Assembly: GCA_037383845.1 (NCBI GenBank)
Contig: JARRON010000003.1
Coordinates: forward strand, 1 to 64,000
From: JARRON01 sp037383845
Lineage (GTDB): Bacteria; Pseudomonadota; Gammaproteobacteria; Steroidobacterales; XN24
Reading direction: 5' to 3'
DNA: 64,000 bases
This document shows, piece by piece, positions 40,995 to 50,001 of this stretch. The notes beneath the pieces were generated by a model, which saw only the letters and a list, made by a program, of their open reading frames with translations, made no database searches and had not been told where the DNA came from. Every line of letters starts with the position of its first letter. Positions within the stretch are counted from its first letter, which is position 1. Made by a program: the position numbers and the translations under genes.

Positions 40995-43715
40995 ATGGCC
41001 CTGGAACCCGTCGTTTTCGAGAAGAAGGACGCCGCCCTGCGGGACGACGTGCGGGAGCTCGGCGCCATCGTCGGCCACGTCATCGCCGAACAGTGCGGCG
41101 AGGCGGTATTCGAGGCGGTGGAATCCATACGCCGCACCGCCATCATGCAGCGCGAGACCGGGCAGCGCGGCAATCTCACGCCCCAGCTGGCGGAGCTCGG
41201 CACCCCGGACGCAATGGACGTGATCCGCGGCTTCTCGGCGTACTTCCAGGTCGTCAACATCGCCGAGAAGGTGCATCGGATCCGGCGGCGACGGGAGTGG
41301 CTCCAGTCACCTCATCCCGAGCGGCCGGACAGCCTGGAGTCGGCGATGCGGCTCCTGGCCCGGCGCCACCCGGACCCGGACGCCGCGCGGGCGTTCCTGG
41401 ACGCCCTCTCGGTGGAGCCGGTATTCACCGCGCATCCCACCGAGCCCACCCGGCGCACGATCCTGCTGAAGCAGCAGACCATCGCCCGTCGGCTGGTGGA
41501 GCGCATGAACGCGACGCTCACCCCCCACGAACAGTCTGCGCTTCTCGCAAACATCCGGGCCCAGGTCACCGAGGCCTGGCAGACCGAGGAGCATCCCAGC
41601 ACGAAGATCACCGTCGCCGACGAGATGGAGCACGTGCTGTTCTTCCTCGGCGACGTCATCTACCGGGTCATCCCGGCGGTCTACGACCAGCTGGAGACCG
41701 CCATGCAGGAAGCCTGGCGGGAAGAGCACGGGGATCGGATCGCACCGCCCCGGCCGTCGCCCATCTTCCGCTTCGCCAGCTGGGTCGGCGGGGACATGGA
41801 CGGCAACCCCAACGTGGGCCCGACCACCATCCGGGACACCCTGGCCATGCACCGCCGCACGGCGCTGCAGCTCTATCGGGCCGAGCTCAGGGAAGTCTCC
41901 CGAGAGCTGTCCCAGTCTCCTACCCGGATCGGCATCTCCGCCGAGGTCATGCAGCGGGTCGCGGAATACTCAGATGCCTTCCGGGAAGGCATCGACCGGG
42001 TGCCGCCGCGTCATCGGGACATGCCTTACCGCATGCTGTGCGCCCTGATCAGCCGGCGGCTGGCGGCGACTGAGGCCGGCGGGCCCTATGGTTACGCCAA
42101 CGCCGAGGAGTTTATAGATGATCTCCGGCTCATCGCCGCGAGCCTGCTGGCGAACAAGGGGGCAAACGCCGGCCTGTTCGCCGTCAACCGGCTGCTGTGG
42201 CGGGCCGAGACCTTCCGCTTCCACCTGGCCACCCTGGACCTGCGGCAGGACTCCGAAGTGCATCGCCGGGTCATCGGCCATTGCCTGGGCGACCCGGAAT
42301 GGATGGAGCGGCCGCGACCGGAGCGGACCCGCCGCCTCCAGGCGCTGCTGGACGAGACAGCAGATCCACCCGAGGTAAGCGACGCCGAGAGCCAGCGGAC
42401 GCTGGAGGTTTTCCGGGCTGCCGGCGACTGCCAGCGCCGCTACGGGCTCCGGGCCATCGGGCCCTACATCATTTCCATGGCCCAGGGAGCGGACGACGTG
42501 CTGTCGGTGCTGCTTCTGGCCCGCTGGGCCGGCCTTTGCGACGAGGCCGGGACCGTACCCCTGGACGTAGCACCGCTTTTCGAAACCGTGGACGACCTGG
42601 TGGAGGGCCCGGCGGTGCTGGCCGAACTCCTGGACGACCCGGTGTACCGGCGCCACCTGAACAGTCGCGACAGACGCCAGATGGTCATGATCGGCTACTC
42701 GGACTCGAACAAGGATTCCGGGATCGCTGCCGCCCGATGGGCCCTGCAGCAGGCCCAGGAGCAGCTGGTCGCGGTGGCGGAACAGCGGCGCCTGGACCTG
42801 ACCCTGTTCCACGGCCGGGGCGGGACCATCAGCCGCGGCGGCGGGAAAACCCACACGGCGGTCCTGGCCGCACCCCGGGGAGCGGTGCGGGGCCGGCTGC
42901 GGGTGACCGAGCAGGGCGAGATCATTAACGCCAAGTACGGTCTGAGGGGCATCGCCATCCGGACCTTCGAGCAGGCCGCGAGCTCCGTCGCCACCGCCAC
43001 CCTGCTCGACGGGGGCGAGGCGCCGCCGCGGGAATGGCGGGAAGTGATGGACCTGGTCGCCGAGGAGAGCCGCCGGGCCTACCGGGCCCTGGTGCATGAG
43101 GACCCGGACTTCTACGGGTATTTCCGGCAGGCCACGCCCATCGACGTCATCGAGCGCATGAACATCGGTTCCCGGCCGCCGTCCCGCCGGAAGATGCAGG
43201 GGATCCGCGACCTCCGCGCCATCCCGTGGGTCTTTGCCTGGACCCAGACGCGGGCCATCCTGCCGGGCTGGTACGGGGTCGGTGCGGGGCTCTCTGCGGC
43301 CATGGACCGCTTCGGCGAAGACACCCTGAAGGAAATGTTCCGCAGCTGGGCTTTTGTCCAGGCCATGGTGCAGGACCTGGAAATGGTGCTGGCCAAGTGC
43401 GACATGCCCATCGCCGCTCGCTACGCGGAACTGGCCGACGACGGGCTCCAGCGATATCACGGCATGATCACCGCGGAATTCGACCGCATGGTGGAGCTGC
43501 TGCTGACGTGTACCGGGGAAGAGGAGCTCCTGGCCAATGATCCGACGCTTCGACGGACGGTCCGGCTCCGGAACCCCTACGTAGATCCCATGAGCCTGCT
43601 CCAGGTGGACCTCCTGCGTCGCTGGCGGGAGGGCGACAGACGGGACGAGGAGCTGTTCCGGGCCCTGCTGTTGTCCGTCAACGGCATCGCCCACGGGCTG
43701 CAGAATACGGGCTAG
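40995..43715 (+). CDS. ppc: Phosphoenolpyruvate carboxylase
   Basis: 906 residues. Carboxylates PEP to oxaloacetate, an anaplerotic route. Catalytic His in FTAHPTEPTRRTIL, GGDMDGNPNVGPTT, the FHGRGGTISRGGG motif and the late QTRAILPGWYGVGAGL are all present. Full length. Begins 10 bp after the GST gene. CTAG at the stop codon. Confidence 0.97.
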   Translation: MALEPVVFEKKDAALRDDVRELGAIVGHVIAEQCGEAVFEAVESIRRTAIMQRETGQRGNLTPQLAELGTPDAMDVIRGFSAYFQVVNIAEKVHRIRRRREWLQSPHPERPDSLESAMRLLARRHPDPDAARAFLDALSVEPVFTAHPTEPTRRTILLKQQTIARRLVERMNATLTPHEQSALLANIRAQVTEAWQTEEHPSTKITVADEMEHVLFFLGDVIYRVIPAVYDQLETAMQEAWREEHGDRIAPPRPSPIFRFASWVGGDMDGNPNVGPTTIRDTLAMHRRTALQLYRAELREVSRELSQSPTRIGISAEVMQRVAEYSDAFREGIDRVPPRHRDMPYRMLCALISRRLAATEAGGPYGYANAEEFIDDLRLIAASLLANKGANAGLFAVNRLLWRAETFRFHLATLDLRQDSEVHRRVIGHCLGDPEWMERPRPERTRRLQALLDETADPPEVSDAESQRTLEVFRAAGDCQRRYGLRAIGPYIISMAQGADDVLSVLLLARWAGLCDEAGTVPLDVAPLFETVDDLVEGPAVLAELLDDPVYRRHLNSRDRRQMVMIGYSDSNKDSGIAAARWALQQAQEQLVAVAEQRRLDLTLFHGRGGTISRGGGKTHTAVLAAPRGAVRGRLRVTEQGEIINAKYGLRGIAIRTFEQAASSVATATLLDGGEAPPREWREVMDLVAEESRRAYRALVHEDPDFYGYFRQATPIDVIERMNIGSRPPSRRKMQGIRDLRAIPWVFAWTQTRAILPGWYGVGAGLSAAMDRFGEDTLKEMFRSWAFVQAMVQDLEMVLAKCDMPIAARYAELADDGLQRYHGMITAEFDRMVELLLTCTGEEELLANDPTLRRTVRLRNPYVDPMSLLQVDLLRRWREGDRRDEELFRALLLSVNGIAHGLQNTG

Positions 43716-43789
43716 CCGGGCATGCCCCGGCGCCATGGATCGGCGACCCGGGGCGCTCGGGGACGGACCGTGGACGGCCACGGCGACGT

Positions 43790-43879
43790 CCGGCAATGCT
43801 GCATTCTGCCCGCGCCGGCCGGTGGTCTGCGTCTCCGGAATCGCTCACTTGACGAGCAGCCGCTGCCCGGCAATGCTGC
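43790..43879 (+). repeat. 13-bp direct repeat upstream of the outer-membrane protein
   Basis: CCGGCAATGCTGC occurs at 43790-43802 and again at 43867-43879, 77 bp apart, in the gap between ppc and the next gene. The second copy lies just before the Shine-Dalgarno, near a TTGACG (43849-43854). Could be a regulator site; no terminal inverted repeats or element-like structure accompany it. Confidence 0.55.
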
Positions 43880-43905
43880 CCCCGTCGTCCGCCGGAGATG
43901 CATCG

Positions 43906-44625
43906 ATGTCCCATCAACGCACCGCAGCTGCGGCCTCGCTGGCCGCCCTCGTCCTCGCTGGCGTAACCATGACCATCCCGGGGATCTCGCTGGCCCAGGG
44001 CTACCAGTCCCGATTCCAGCCCACGACCATGCGGATGGACCGCTGGGAGTTCTATTTCCAGACCCGGCTGGCCATGGGCGAGACCCTGGACTTCGACGGC
44101 GGGACGACGATCAGGACGGACGACGACCTCGGCTTCGGTTTCGGCTTCGGCTACAACTTCACCGAGCAGTTCAGCCTGGCCGGGGAGTTCGCGTTTAACG
44201 CCGTCGATTACGACGGCACGCTGGCCTCCGGCGACGACCCGCCAGCGAGCCCGGAGCGCATCCGCGGCACCGTGGATACTTCCAGCATGCAGCTTGTCGG
44301 CACCTGGCACCTCACCCAGGGACGGCCGTGGACGCCCTACCTGAATGCCGGTATCGGCTGGACCTGGGTAGACACCAACATCGCCACCGGGCCGCCGGAG
44401 ACGGGCTGCTGGTGGGATCCCTGGTGGGGGTATATCTGCACCGGCTTCGTGCCCACCCGCACGGAGGACGCGCTGAATTACTCTGTCGGCGCCGGACTGC
44501 GCTACGACTTCCGCGGGAATCTCTTCCTGCGGGGAGGCTACGAGATGCGCTGGACCGACTTCGACAATGCCGACGGCGCACAGGACTTCGGCATCATCAG
44601 GCTGGAGTTCGGCGTCAAGTACTGA
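43906..44625 (+). CDS. Outer-membrane beta-barrel protein
   Basis: 239 residues. Signal peptide (positive start, hydrophobic core, cleavage after GISLAQ), then an OmpW/OprF-like eight-strand barrel pattern: FGFGFGYNFTEQFSLAGEFAF, QLVGTWHLTQGRPWTPYLNAG, and GGYEMRWTDFDN. It ends FGIIRLEFGVKY with a C-terminal aromatic residue, as BAM substrates do. Two cysteines in the CWWDPWWGYIC segment are a Trp-rich loop. Function unknown; start MSHQRT with GGAG 8 nt upstream. Confidence 0.8.
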   Translation: MSHQRTAAAASLAALVLAGVTMTIPGISLAQGYQSRFQPTTMRMDRWEFYFQTRLAMGETLDFDGGTTIRTDDDLGFGFGFGYNFTEQFSLAGEFAFNAVDYDGTLASGDDPPASPERIRGTVDTSSMQLVGTWHLTQGRPWTPYLNAGIGWTWVDTNIATGPPETGCWWDPWWGYICTGFVPTRTEDALNYSVGAGLRYDFRGNLFLRGGYEMRWTDFDNADGAQDFGIIRLEFGVKY

Positions 44626-44909
44626 GCCGAGATCCTCCGCTTGCGGGCCCTTGCGGCGAGCGGCCGCTGGACTATAACTAACGTAAAGGTCTCTGCGCTT
44701 AACAGGGCAGGGATTCGCCAGAGCCGTGGGCCGGGGCGTTTGCCGGCCGGCGGAAACTGACGGCAGGAGCCACTCTTGCCGGGGCGTCCCCGGCCTCCGG
44801 GGACAGGTTGGAGAAGGAAGGCAGGCGGATCAGCCTGCGGACGACTCTGGCCGTTCACACCCTGATCCCCCGTCCGTTCCCTTCCCCAAGCGGAAGATGG
44901 ACGACGGAT
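44626..44909 (+). promoter_or_regulatory. Promoter and long leader of the acidic lipoprotein gene
   Basis: 284 bp without a gene. TTGCGG (44651-44656) and TATAAC (44673-44678), 16 bp apart, make a reasonable promoter; transcription would start near 44685, leaving a leader of about 225 nt. Within it, stem 44778-44784/44788-44794 (7 bp) and stem 44786-44793/44797-44804 (8 bp) share bases and exclude each other. No known riboswitch motif is recognised. No tRNA or ORF is supported. Confidence 0.5.
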
Positions 44910-46058
44910 ATGAGATTACTAAACAACACAACGAGATGGCTCGTTGTCGTGCTGGCGTCGGCGCTCGCGCTGGGTTGCGACGTGTTCGACGGCGACGATG
45001 ACGATGACGAGCCGTTCGACGGGGGCAGTAGCGGCGATGGTGACGTCGCCTTGCTGCCAAGTTATGCGTACGAACTGGTCAGCTCCGGCGACGACCCGAT
45101 CACGGTGGTCGCGCCCCTCGGCGAGGATGGAGCAGATGTCACCCTGATCCTGTTCCACGAAGACGAGAATCCGGGCATGTTCGGTATGTTCGACCTGGAG
45201 GACGGCACGATGACGGTCCGGGAAGGATCCGGACTGGTGGTGAACGGCACGGCGCAGAACCCCAACCTGTTCCGCGGCTTTTCCTTCGAGGTCACCGGCG
45301 ACTGGGTCATCCCGATCGACGGACCGCCGACCCAGGGCTCCATGGTGGTCAACCGGCCCTTTGAGCTCGTCTACGTAGACGTCACCGCGGACGGACTGCT
45401 GCAGCTCGGGTGGGATCCGGTGGCTGACGGAGTGATCGACGAGGAAGTATTCCTGTCCTTCGATGAACTGGACGACTTCCTCGACAGCGATGCTCCCGAG
45501 TGGCAAAAGCTCGGCGTGGTTGCCGTGGAGATCGGCGGAAACTTTGTTGTCGATCTGATGGCCTACGGCGTCGCGGGCTTCGAAGCCATCGTAGACGAAC
45601 TGGCAGACGTCAGTCCGGTGACCGTGAGCTGCGATGCCTTCAGCGACCTCGGCCTGGCGGTGCCCGCCCCGCCGCCGGATATCCCGGACCAGGGCCTGAT
45701 GACGCTGACCTGGCTGGACGACAGCAACGACGGTAACGTCGGCCCGGGCGACAGCTTCGACACGGACCTGACTTACTGCCTGATGATCGTTGAGCCCCTG
45801 GATGATGACCAGATCGCGCTCAACGGGAACTACAGCCTGAACAGCTATACCGAGGTTGTCGAAAATGACGTCGTGGTCCGGATTGGCTACGAGGGTGAAA
45901 GCCCCGCCGGCCGGCCGGGCGGTGTCGTCTTCGATGACCTGCAGCAATTCGAGGTCTACGACGCAGACGGCACGGGAGGCTCCAACGTCGCCACGGTACA
46001 CCTGGGCGCGACCATTAACGGCCGCATGACACTGGTCTTCACCGAGCCCGCCGATTAG
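44910..46058 (+). CDS. Acidic lipoprotein, function unknown
   Basis: 382 residues. Signal peptide with lipobox LALGC (Cys23), then DVFDGDDDDDEPF: the +2 residue is Asp, which in enteric bacteria holds lipoproteins in the inner membrane by evading Lol. The mature part is strongly acidic and beta-rich, with short repeats of LTWLDDSNDGNVGPGDSFDTDL type that could bind calcium. No family recognised. Start MRLLNNTTRW; the frame is open further up but codes for no signal sequence. Confidence 0.7.
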   Translation: MRLLNNTTRWLVVVLASALALGCDVFDGDDDDDEPFDGGSSGDGDVALLPSYAYELVSSGDDPITVVAPLGEDGADVTLILFHEDENPGMFGMFDLEDGTMTVREGSGLVVNGTAQNPNLFRGFSFEVTGDWVIPIDGPPTQGSMVVNRPFELVYVDVTADGLLQLGWDPVADGVIDEEVFLSFDELDDFLDSDAPEWQKLGVVAVEIGGNFVVDLMAYGVAGFEAIVDELADVSPVTVSCDAFSDLGLAVPAPPPDIPDQGLMTLTWLDDSNDGNVGPGDSFDTDLTYCLMIVEPLDDDQIALNGNYSLNSYTEVVENDVVVRIGYEGESPAGRPGGVVFDDLQQFEVYDADGTGGSNVATVHLGATINGRMTLVFTEPAD

Positions 46059-46095
46059 CCCGGCACAACGTGCGGCGCTTTGCCATAGTTGGAAC

Positions 46096-47247
46096 ATGGA
46101 CAGGGCGCCGCGCGGCTACCGGCTCTTCGAAATCGCCGGCTTCGAGGTCAAGCTGGACCCCAGCTGGCTGCTGCTGGCCCTTCTGATCGCCTGGACGCTC
46201 GCCGCCGGCGTCTTCCCACAGAAATACCCCCACCTCCAGGCGGGGACCTACTGGGCCATGGGCGCCGTCTGCGCGGTGGGCATCCTGCTGTCCATCGTCT
46301 TCCACGAGCTGGCCCATTCCCTGGTGGCCCGCCGGTACGGGCTGCCCATGAAGGGGATCACGCTGTTCATCTTCGGCGGCATGGCGGAGATGGGCGAGGA
46401 GGCGAAGGACCCGAAGACCGAGTTCCTGATGGCCATCGCCGGGCCCATCGCCAGCGTGGTCCTGGGTGCTGTCTTCTACGGTCTGCACCAGCTCGGCCAG
46501 GACGCCGGCATCGGTCCCTTCTGGCTGGGCATCACGTACTACCTGGGCTGGATCAACTTTATCCTGGCCATCTTCAACCTGGTGCCCGCCTTCCCCCTGG
46601 ACGGCGGCCGGATGCTCAGGGCGGCGCTCTGGCGCTGGGGCAAGGATCTCAGGAAAGCCACCCGCATCGCGGCGGCCATCGGCTCAGCCTTCGGCCTGGC
46701 GCTGATCGTGCTCGGTGCCGTGGGCATCATCGGCGGGAATTTCATCGGAGGACTGTGGTACATCCTCATTGGCCTGTTCCTGCGGGGCGCGGCGAGGGGC
46801 TCCCTCCAGCAGGTACTGGTTCGGGAGTACCTGGAGGACGTCCCGGTGTCCCGGTTCATGACCACCGAGCCCATCGCCCTGTCGCCGGAGCTCAACCTGG
46901 AAGACGCGGTGCAGGACTACTTCTTCCGGCACCACCACCGGGTGTTCCCGGTGGTGGACAAGGGGCGCCTGGCGGGCTGCCTGTCCGCCGACGACGTGAA
47001 GGCCGTGCCGAGGCAGGAGTGGACCCGGCGGCGCGTGCGCGACGCCATGTCGCCCTGTGGCGAGGATTACCGGGTCAGCCCGGACGAAGATGCATCGAAC
47101 GTCCTCTCCGGCATGGCCGCCCCGGATGGCCGGACCCGGCTGATGGTGGTGGACGCAGAAGGCAGGCTGGTGGGCGTGGTGTCGCTGAAGGACCTCCGGG
47201 AACACCTCGCCCTGCGGCTCAGGCTGGACGGGTCGAACCCGGCCTGA
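46096..47247 (+). CDS. Site-2 protease-like metalloprotease with CBS domains
   Basis: 383 residues. Intramembrane M50 protease: zinc motif HELAH (His70, Glu71, His74), and Asp169 in FNLVPAFPLDGGR, in about six transmembrane helices, then two CBS domains (about 250-370; VPVSRFMTTEPIALSP, LMVVDAEGRLVGVV). This is the Rip3-like SpoIVFB group whose substrate is usually an anti-sigma factor or other membrane protein; nothing adjacent suggests one. Its 3' end overlaps the convergent gene by 29 bp. Confidence 0.88.
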   Translation: MDRAPRGYRLFEIAGFEVKLDPSWLLLALLIAWTLAAGVFPQKYPHLQAGTYWAMGAVCAVGILLSIVFHELAHSLVARRYGLPMKGITLFIFGGMAEMGEEAKDPKTEFLMAIAGPIASVVLGAVFYGLHQLGQDAGIGPFWLGITYYLGWINFILAIFNLVPAFPLDGGRMLRAALWRWGKDLRKATRIAAAIGSAFGLALIVLGAVGIIGGNFIGGLWYILIGLFLRGAARGSLQQVLVREYLEDVPVSRFMTTEPIALSPELNLEDAVQDYFFRHHHRVFPVVDKGRLAGCLSADDVKAVPRQEWTRRRVRDAMSPCGEDYRVSPDEDASNVLSGMAAPDGRTRLMVVDAEGRLVGVVSLKDLREHLALRLRLDGSNPA

Positions 47248-47653
47248 GGCCGGCGAGCACCAGCCCGCAGGCGAGGATCATCGCCGCCGACAGGCTCAGC
47301 AGCAGTCCGGTGACCACCAGCTCCTGGAGCGGCGAGCCCTCCCGGCCACCCCCGGCCATGGGCATCATGGCGCCGGCGCCCCAGGCGGCCGCGAGAAGGG
47401 TGGCGAACCAGTTGGCCCAGGTGCCATAGACCGACAGCCAGAAGGCCGCAAGGCGCGCGCCGGACGGCAGGGCCAGGCGGGGCCAGACCAGCCCGAACGC
47501 CAACAGGACGAGCCCGTTGGTGATGCCCTGCAGATGACTGGCCAGACCCATGCGGGGGTTCTCCAGCGCCGGCACGGCCAGCCCGGTTACGAGGCCGAGA
47601 AGGAGCAGTAACACGCCCAGCTGGAGCAGGCGTTGCGATTCGCGCTGGATCAT
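47219..47653 (-). CDS. Hydroxylaminobenzene mutase / styrene-oxide isomerase-like membrane protein
   Basis: 144 residues, four transmembrane helices. LGLVTGLAVPALENPRMGLA, SHLQGITNGLVLLAFGLVWP and YGTWANWFATLLAAAWG match HabA/StyC-type proteins, which bind haem b and perform isomerisations. No nitroaromatic or styrene genes are nearby, so the reaction is unknown. The second of two ATGs (47653) is chosen because GGAGG lies about 10 nt upstream; the first (47662) is too close. Confidence 0.7.
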   Translation of the reverse strand: MIQRESQRLLQLGVLLLLLGLVTGLAVPALENPRMGLASHLQGITNGLVLLAFGLVWPRLALPSGARLAAFWLSVYGTWANWFATLLAAAWGAGAMMPMAGGGREGSPLQELVVTGLLLSLSAAMILACGLVLAGLRPGSTRPA

Positions 47654-47662
47654 GGCGTTCAT

Positions 47663-47999
47663 TCCTCCGGTGACGGGCAGCGGTAAAGAGGCGCAGACGC
47701 GGCGCCGGCCGTCCCTTGCCGATGCGGTCCGGGTGGCGGTCCTGCGATCCCGAAGCAGTGGACCGGCTCCTGCCACAGGGTACGCCGGATGGTCTCACCG
47801 GGCCCGGTGCCCGGCATCCCGCCGCGCGGGTGGAGACGGCGTCGCATGTTGGCCTGATCCCGACCGGCTCCCCCGGCGCCTGCCCCTCCCGTCCCGATTC
47901 CCGGGCTGACGGACGACGGCGACGTCCCGCCGGCGAGGAACATGCACCCCCGGGACTTCGGTGACGTCCCGGGAACCGGCCGAGGCGCGCCCGGCGGGC
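47663..47999. other. Intergenic region of about 340 bp
   Basis: No ORF with protein-like features, no tRNA and no recognised element. It contains a perfect 8-bp hairpin (47949-47956 with 47966-47973, 9-nt loop) without a U-run, and generic GC-rich palindromes. It probably holds the promoter of the mutase gene and the end of the SulP transcript. Confidence 0.6.
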
Positions 48000-49670
48000 C
48001 TAAGGGGCGCCGCGGAGGTGGGCCGCCGCGGCGGCGACGGCCCCGGCCCGGGTGCCGAAGCGCTCGGTCTCCCGCACCAGGTCCAGCACGCCCAGGTTGC
48101 CCAGCAGGCGCGCTACCGGATAGCTCAGCCCGGCGATGATGACGTGCTGGCCCTCGTCCTTCGCCCGCTGGATGATCTCCTCCAGCGCGATCGCCGCGCT
48201 GCCGTCCATGCGGGGCACGTCCACCAGATCGATGAGGATGACGTCGAACCGTCCGACCGTGGCGACCCGGCGGGCCATCTCGTTGGCGGCCCCGAAGCTC
48301 ATCAGGCCCGAAAGATGCAGCACGAGAGCCCGCCCGCCGCACTCGCGGAAGATCTCGGCCTCCTCCGGCGTGAACAGTCGGTCCTTCTCCGGGTCCACCT
48401 CCACGATGGTCCGGATAGACTCCACCTGGAGGTCGGCGAAGCTTTTTACGAACGCCAGACTCGCCAGGACGATGCCCACGCCCACGGCGGTGATCACATC
48501 CACGAAGACCGTGAGCACGAGGACGATGACCATCAGCAGAAAGTCGCCCCGTGGCGCCCGGTGCGCGCGCCTGAGGTAGCGCCAGTCGATGACGTCGATG
48601 CCGACCTTGATGAGCACCCCGGCCAGGGCTGCATAGGGGACCCAGGCGACCGCGGCACCCAGGCCGAGCATGACTGCCAGGAGTACGAGGGCGTGGATCA
48701 CGCCGGACAGGAACGTGCGTCCTCCGGCCTTGACGTTGGTGAGCGTTCGGATGGTCGCGCCGGCGCCGGGTATGCCCCCGAGCAGCCCGGCGACCAGGTT
48801 CCCGACGCCCTGGCCCACAAGTTCCTTGTCCGAGTCGTGGAAGCTCCGTGTGGCGTTGTCCGCCACAAGCGACGTCAGCAGGCTGTCGATCGATCCCAGG
48901 GCTGCCAGCACCCCGGCCGAGGCAATCATGTTCCCGGCCAGGCGCCAGTCCACGGCCGGAACGTGGATCGACGGCAGACCCGTGGGAATCTCTCCCAGTA
49001 CCTTCGCGTCCGTCAGTACCAGGGCCATCAGGCTGCCGGCCACGAGGGCGAGCAGCGGCGACGGCAGGACGCGGCCGATCCGCGGGGGCGTGAACAGGCA
49101 AATCGCCAGCGCCACCAGACCGATCATGACAGCGTCCCAGTGGGGATGCATGAGGTAGTCAGGCAGAACGGTGAGGGCGTTGACCACGCTCCGGGGCCCC
49201 GGATAACCCAGGAGCGGATCCAGCTGCATGATCACCAGGATGCAGCCGATGCCCGTCATGAAGCCGGAGATGACCGGGTAAGGCATGAGGTTCACGTACC
49301 GCCCCATGCGGAAATAGCCGAGCAGGACCTGGATGAGGCCGGCCATCATCACCACCGTGAACGCCACGGCGGGCTCCGCAGCGAACTGGGTGAACACGGA
49401 CGCGGAGACGATGGTCATCGGCCCCGTGGGCCCCGAGACCTGGCTCGGCGTACCCCCGAACAGCGCGGCGAACAGGCCCACGCAGATGGCGCCGTAGACG
49501 CCGGCCACCGGGCCTGCTCCGGATGCCACGCCGAAAGCGAGCGCCAGCGGCAGGGCAACGATGCCAGCGGTCAGGCCTCCGTAGAGATCACCGCGCAGGT
49601 TGTCGAGGGTGAGCCGGTTGAGACGAAGGGGGTTTCGACGCGCAAGCCTAGCCCCAGCCGATGTGGTCAA
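48000..49670 (-). CDS. SulP-family sulfate/bicarbonate permease with STAS domain
   Basis: 556 residues. SulP pattern: NLRGDLYGGLTAGIVALPLALAFG, QVSGPTGPMTIVSASV, GFMTGIGCILVIMQL, then a cytosolic STAS domain (about 430-540; ALVLHLSGLMSFGAAN, DVILIDLVDVPRMDGSAAI). No ATG/GTG is in frame near the expected N-terminus; TTG at 49670, with GAGGA about 9 nt upstream, gives MTTSAGARLARRNPLRL and overlaps the upstream gene by 23 bp. Anion substrate unknown (sulfate or bicarbonate). Confidence 0.85.
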   Translation of the reverse strand: MTTSAGARLARRNPLRLNRLTLDNLRGDLYGGLTAGIVALPLALAFGVASGAGPVAGVYGAICVGLFAALFGGTPSQVSGPTGPMTIVSASVFTQFAAEPAVAFTVVMMAGLIQVLLGYFRMGRYVNLMPYPVISGFMTGIGCILVIMQLDPLLGYPGPRSVVNALTVLPDYLMHPHWDAVMIGLVALAICLFTPPRIGRVLPSPLLALVAGSLMALVLTDAKVLGEIPTGLPSIHVPAVDWRLAGNMIASAGVLAALGSIDSLLTSLVADNATRSFHDSDKELVGQGVGNLVAGLLGGIPGAGATIRTLTNVKAGGRTFLSGVIHALVLLAVMLGLGAAVAWVPYAALAGVLIKVGIDVIDWRYLRRAHRAPRGDFLLMVIVLVLTVFVDVITAVGVGIVLASLAFVKSFADLQVESIRTIVEVDPEKDRLFTPEEAEIFRECGGRALVLHLSGLMSFGAANEMARRVATVGRFDVILIDLVDVPRMDGSAAIALEEIIQRAKDEGQHVIIAGLSYPVARLLGNLGVLDLVRETERFGTRAGAVAAAAAHLRGAP

Positions 49671-50001
49671 GGTGGTCGTCCTCGATGCCGAAATAGTGGG
49701 CCAGCTCGTGCCACACGGTCCGCCGGATCTCTTCCTCGAGTTCCTGCCTGGGCAGTCCCAGCTCCAGGTGGGGAAGGCGGAAGATGTAGACCACGTCCGG
49801 CATGACCCCGGAATAATCGGCCCCCCGCTCGGGCAGCGAGAGTCCGTCGTAGAGGCCGAGCAGCCCCGCGCCCTCCGGGTCCTGATCGCGGGTGGGGGCG
49901 TCCTCCACCAGCACTTCCAGGTTGTGTATGCGCCCGAGGACCCATTCCGGCAGCTCCTCCATGGCACGCCGGACCACCGCCTCGAACTCCGCGGGGCTCA
50001 T
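49648..50001 (-). CDS. Small metallopeptidase family protein (zincin-like)
   Basis: 117 residues. HExxH zinc motif in VWHELAHYFGIEDDHLD near the C-terminus, and EFEAVVRRAMEELPEWV at the N-terminus, fit the minimal single-domain zincin family. Cytosolic (no signal). Starts in an ATGA overlap with the NlpC gene upstream and overlaps SulP downstream: three coupled genes. Confidence 0.85.
   Translation of the reverse strand: MSPAEFEAVVRRAMEELPEWVLGRIHNLEVLVEDAPTRDQDPEGAGLLGLYDGLSLPERGADYSGVMPDVVYIFRLPHLELGLPRQELEEEIRRTVWHELAHYFGIEDDHLDHIGWG

Noticed and set aside
47949..47973. Perfect 8-bp hairpin as a terminator of SulP or the mutase
   Set aside because: No U-run on either strand; GC-rich palindromes are common in this sequence.
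47663..47999. CRISPR array or repeats in the largest gap
   Set aside because: No regularly spaced repeats anywhere in the window; only isolated palindromes.
47961..49805. A 614-codon plus-strand open frame over the SulP gene
   Set aside because: It is a shadow of the SulP reading frame with an arginine/histidine/aspartate-rich composition and no start signals.
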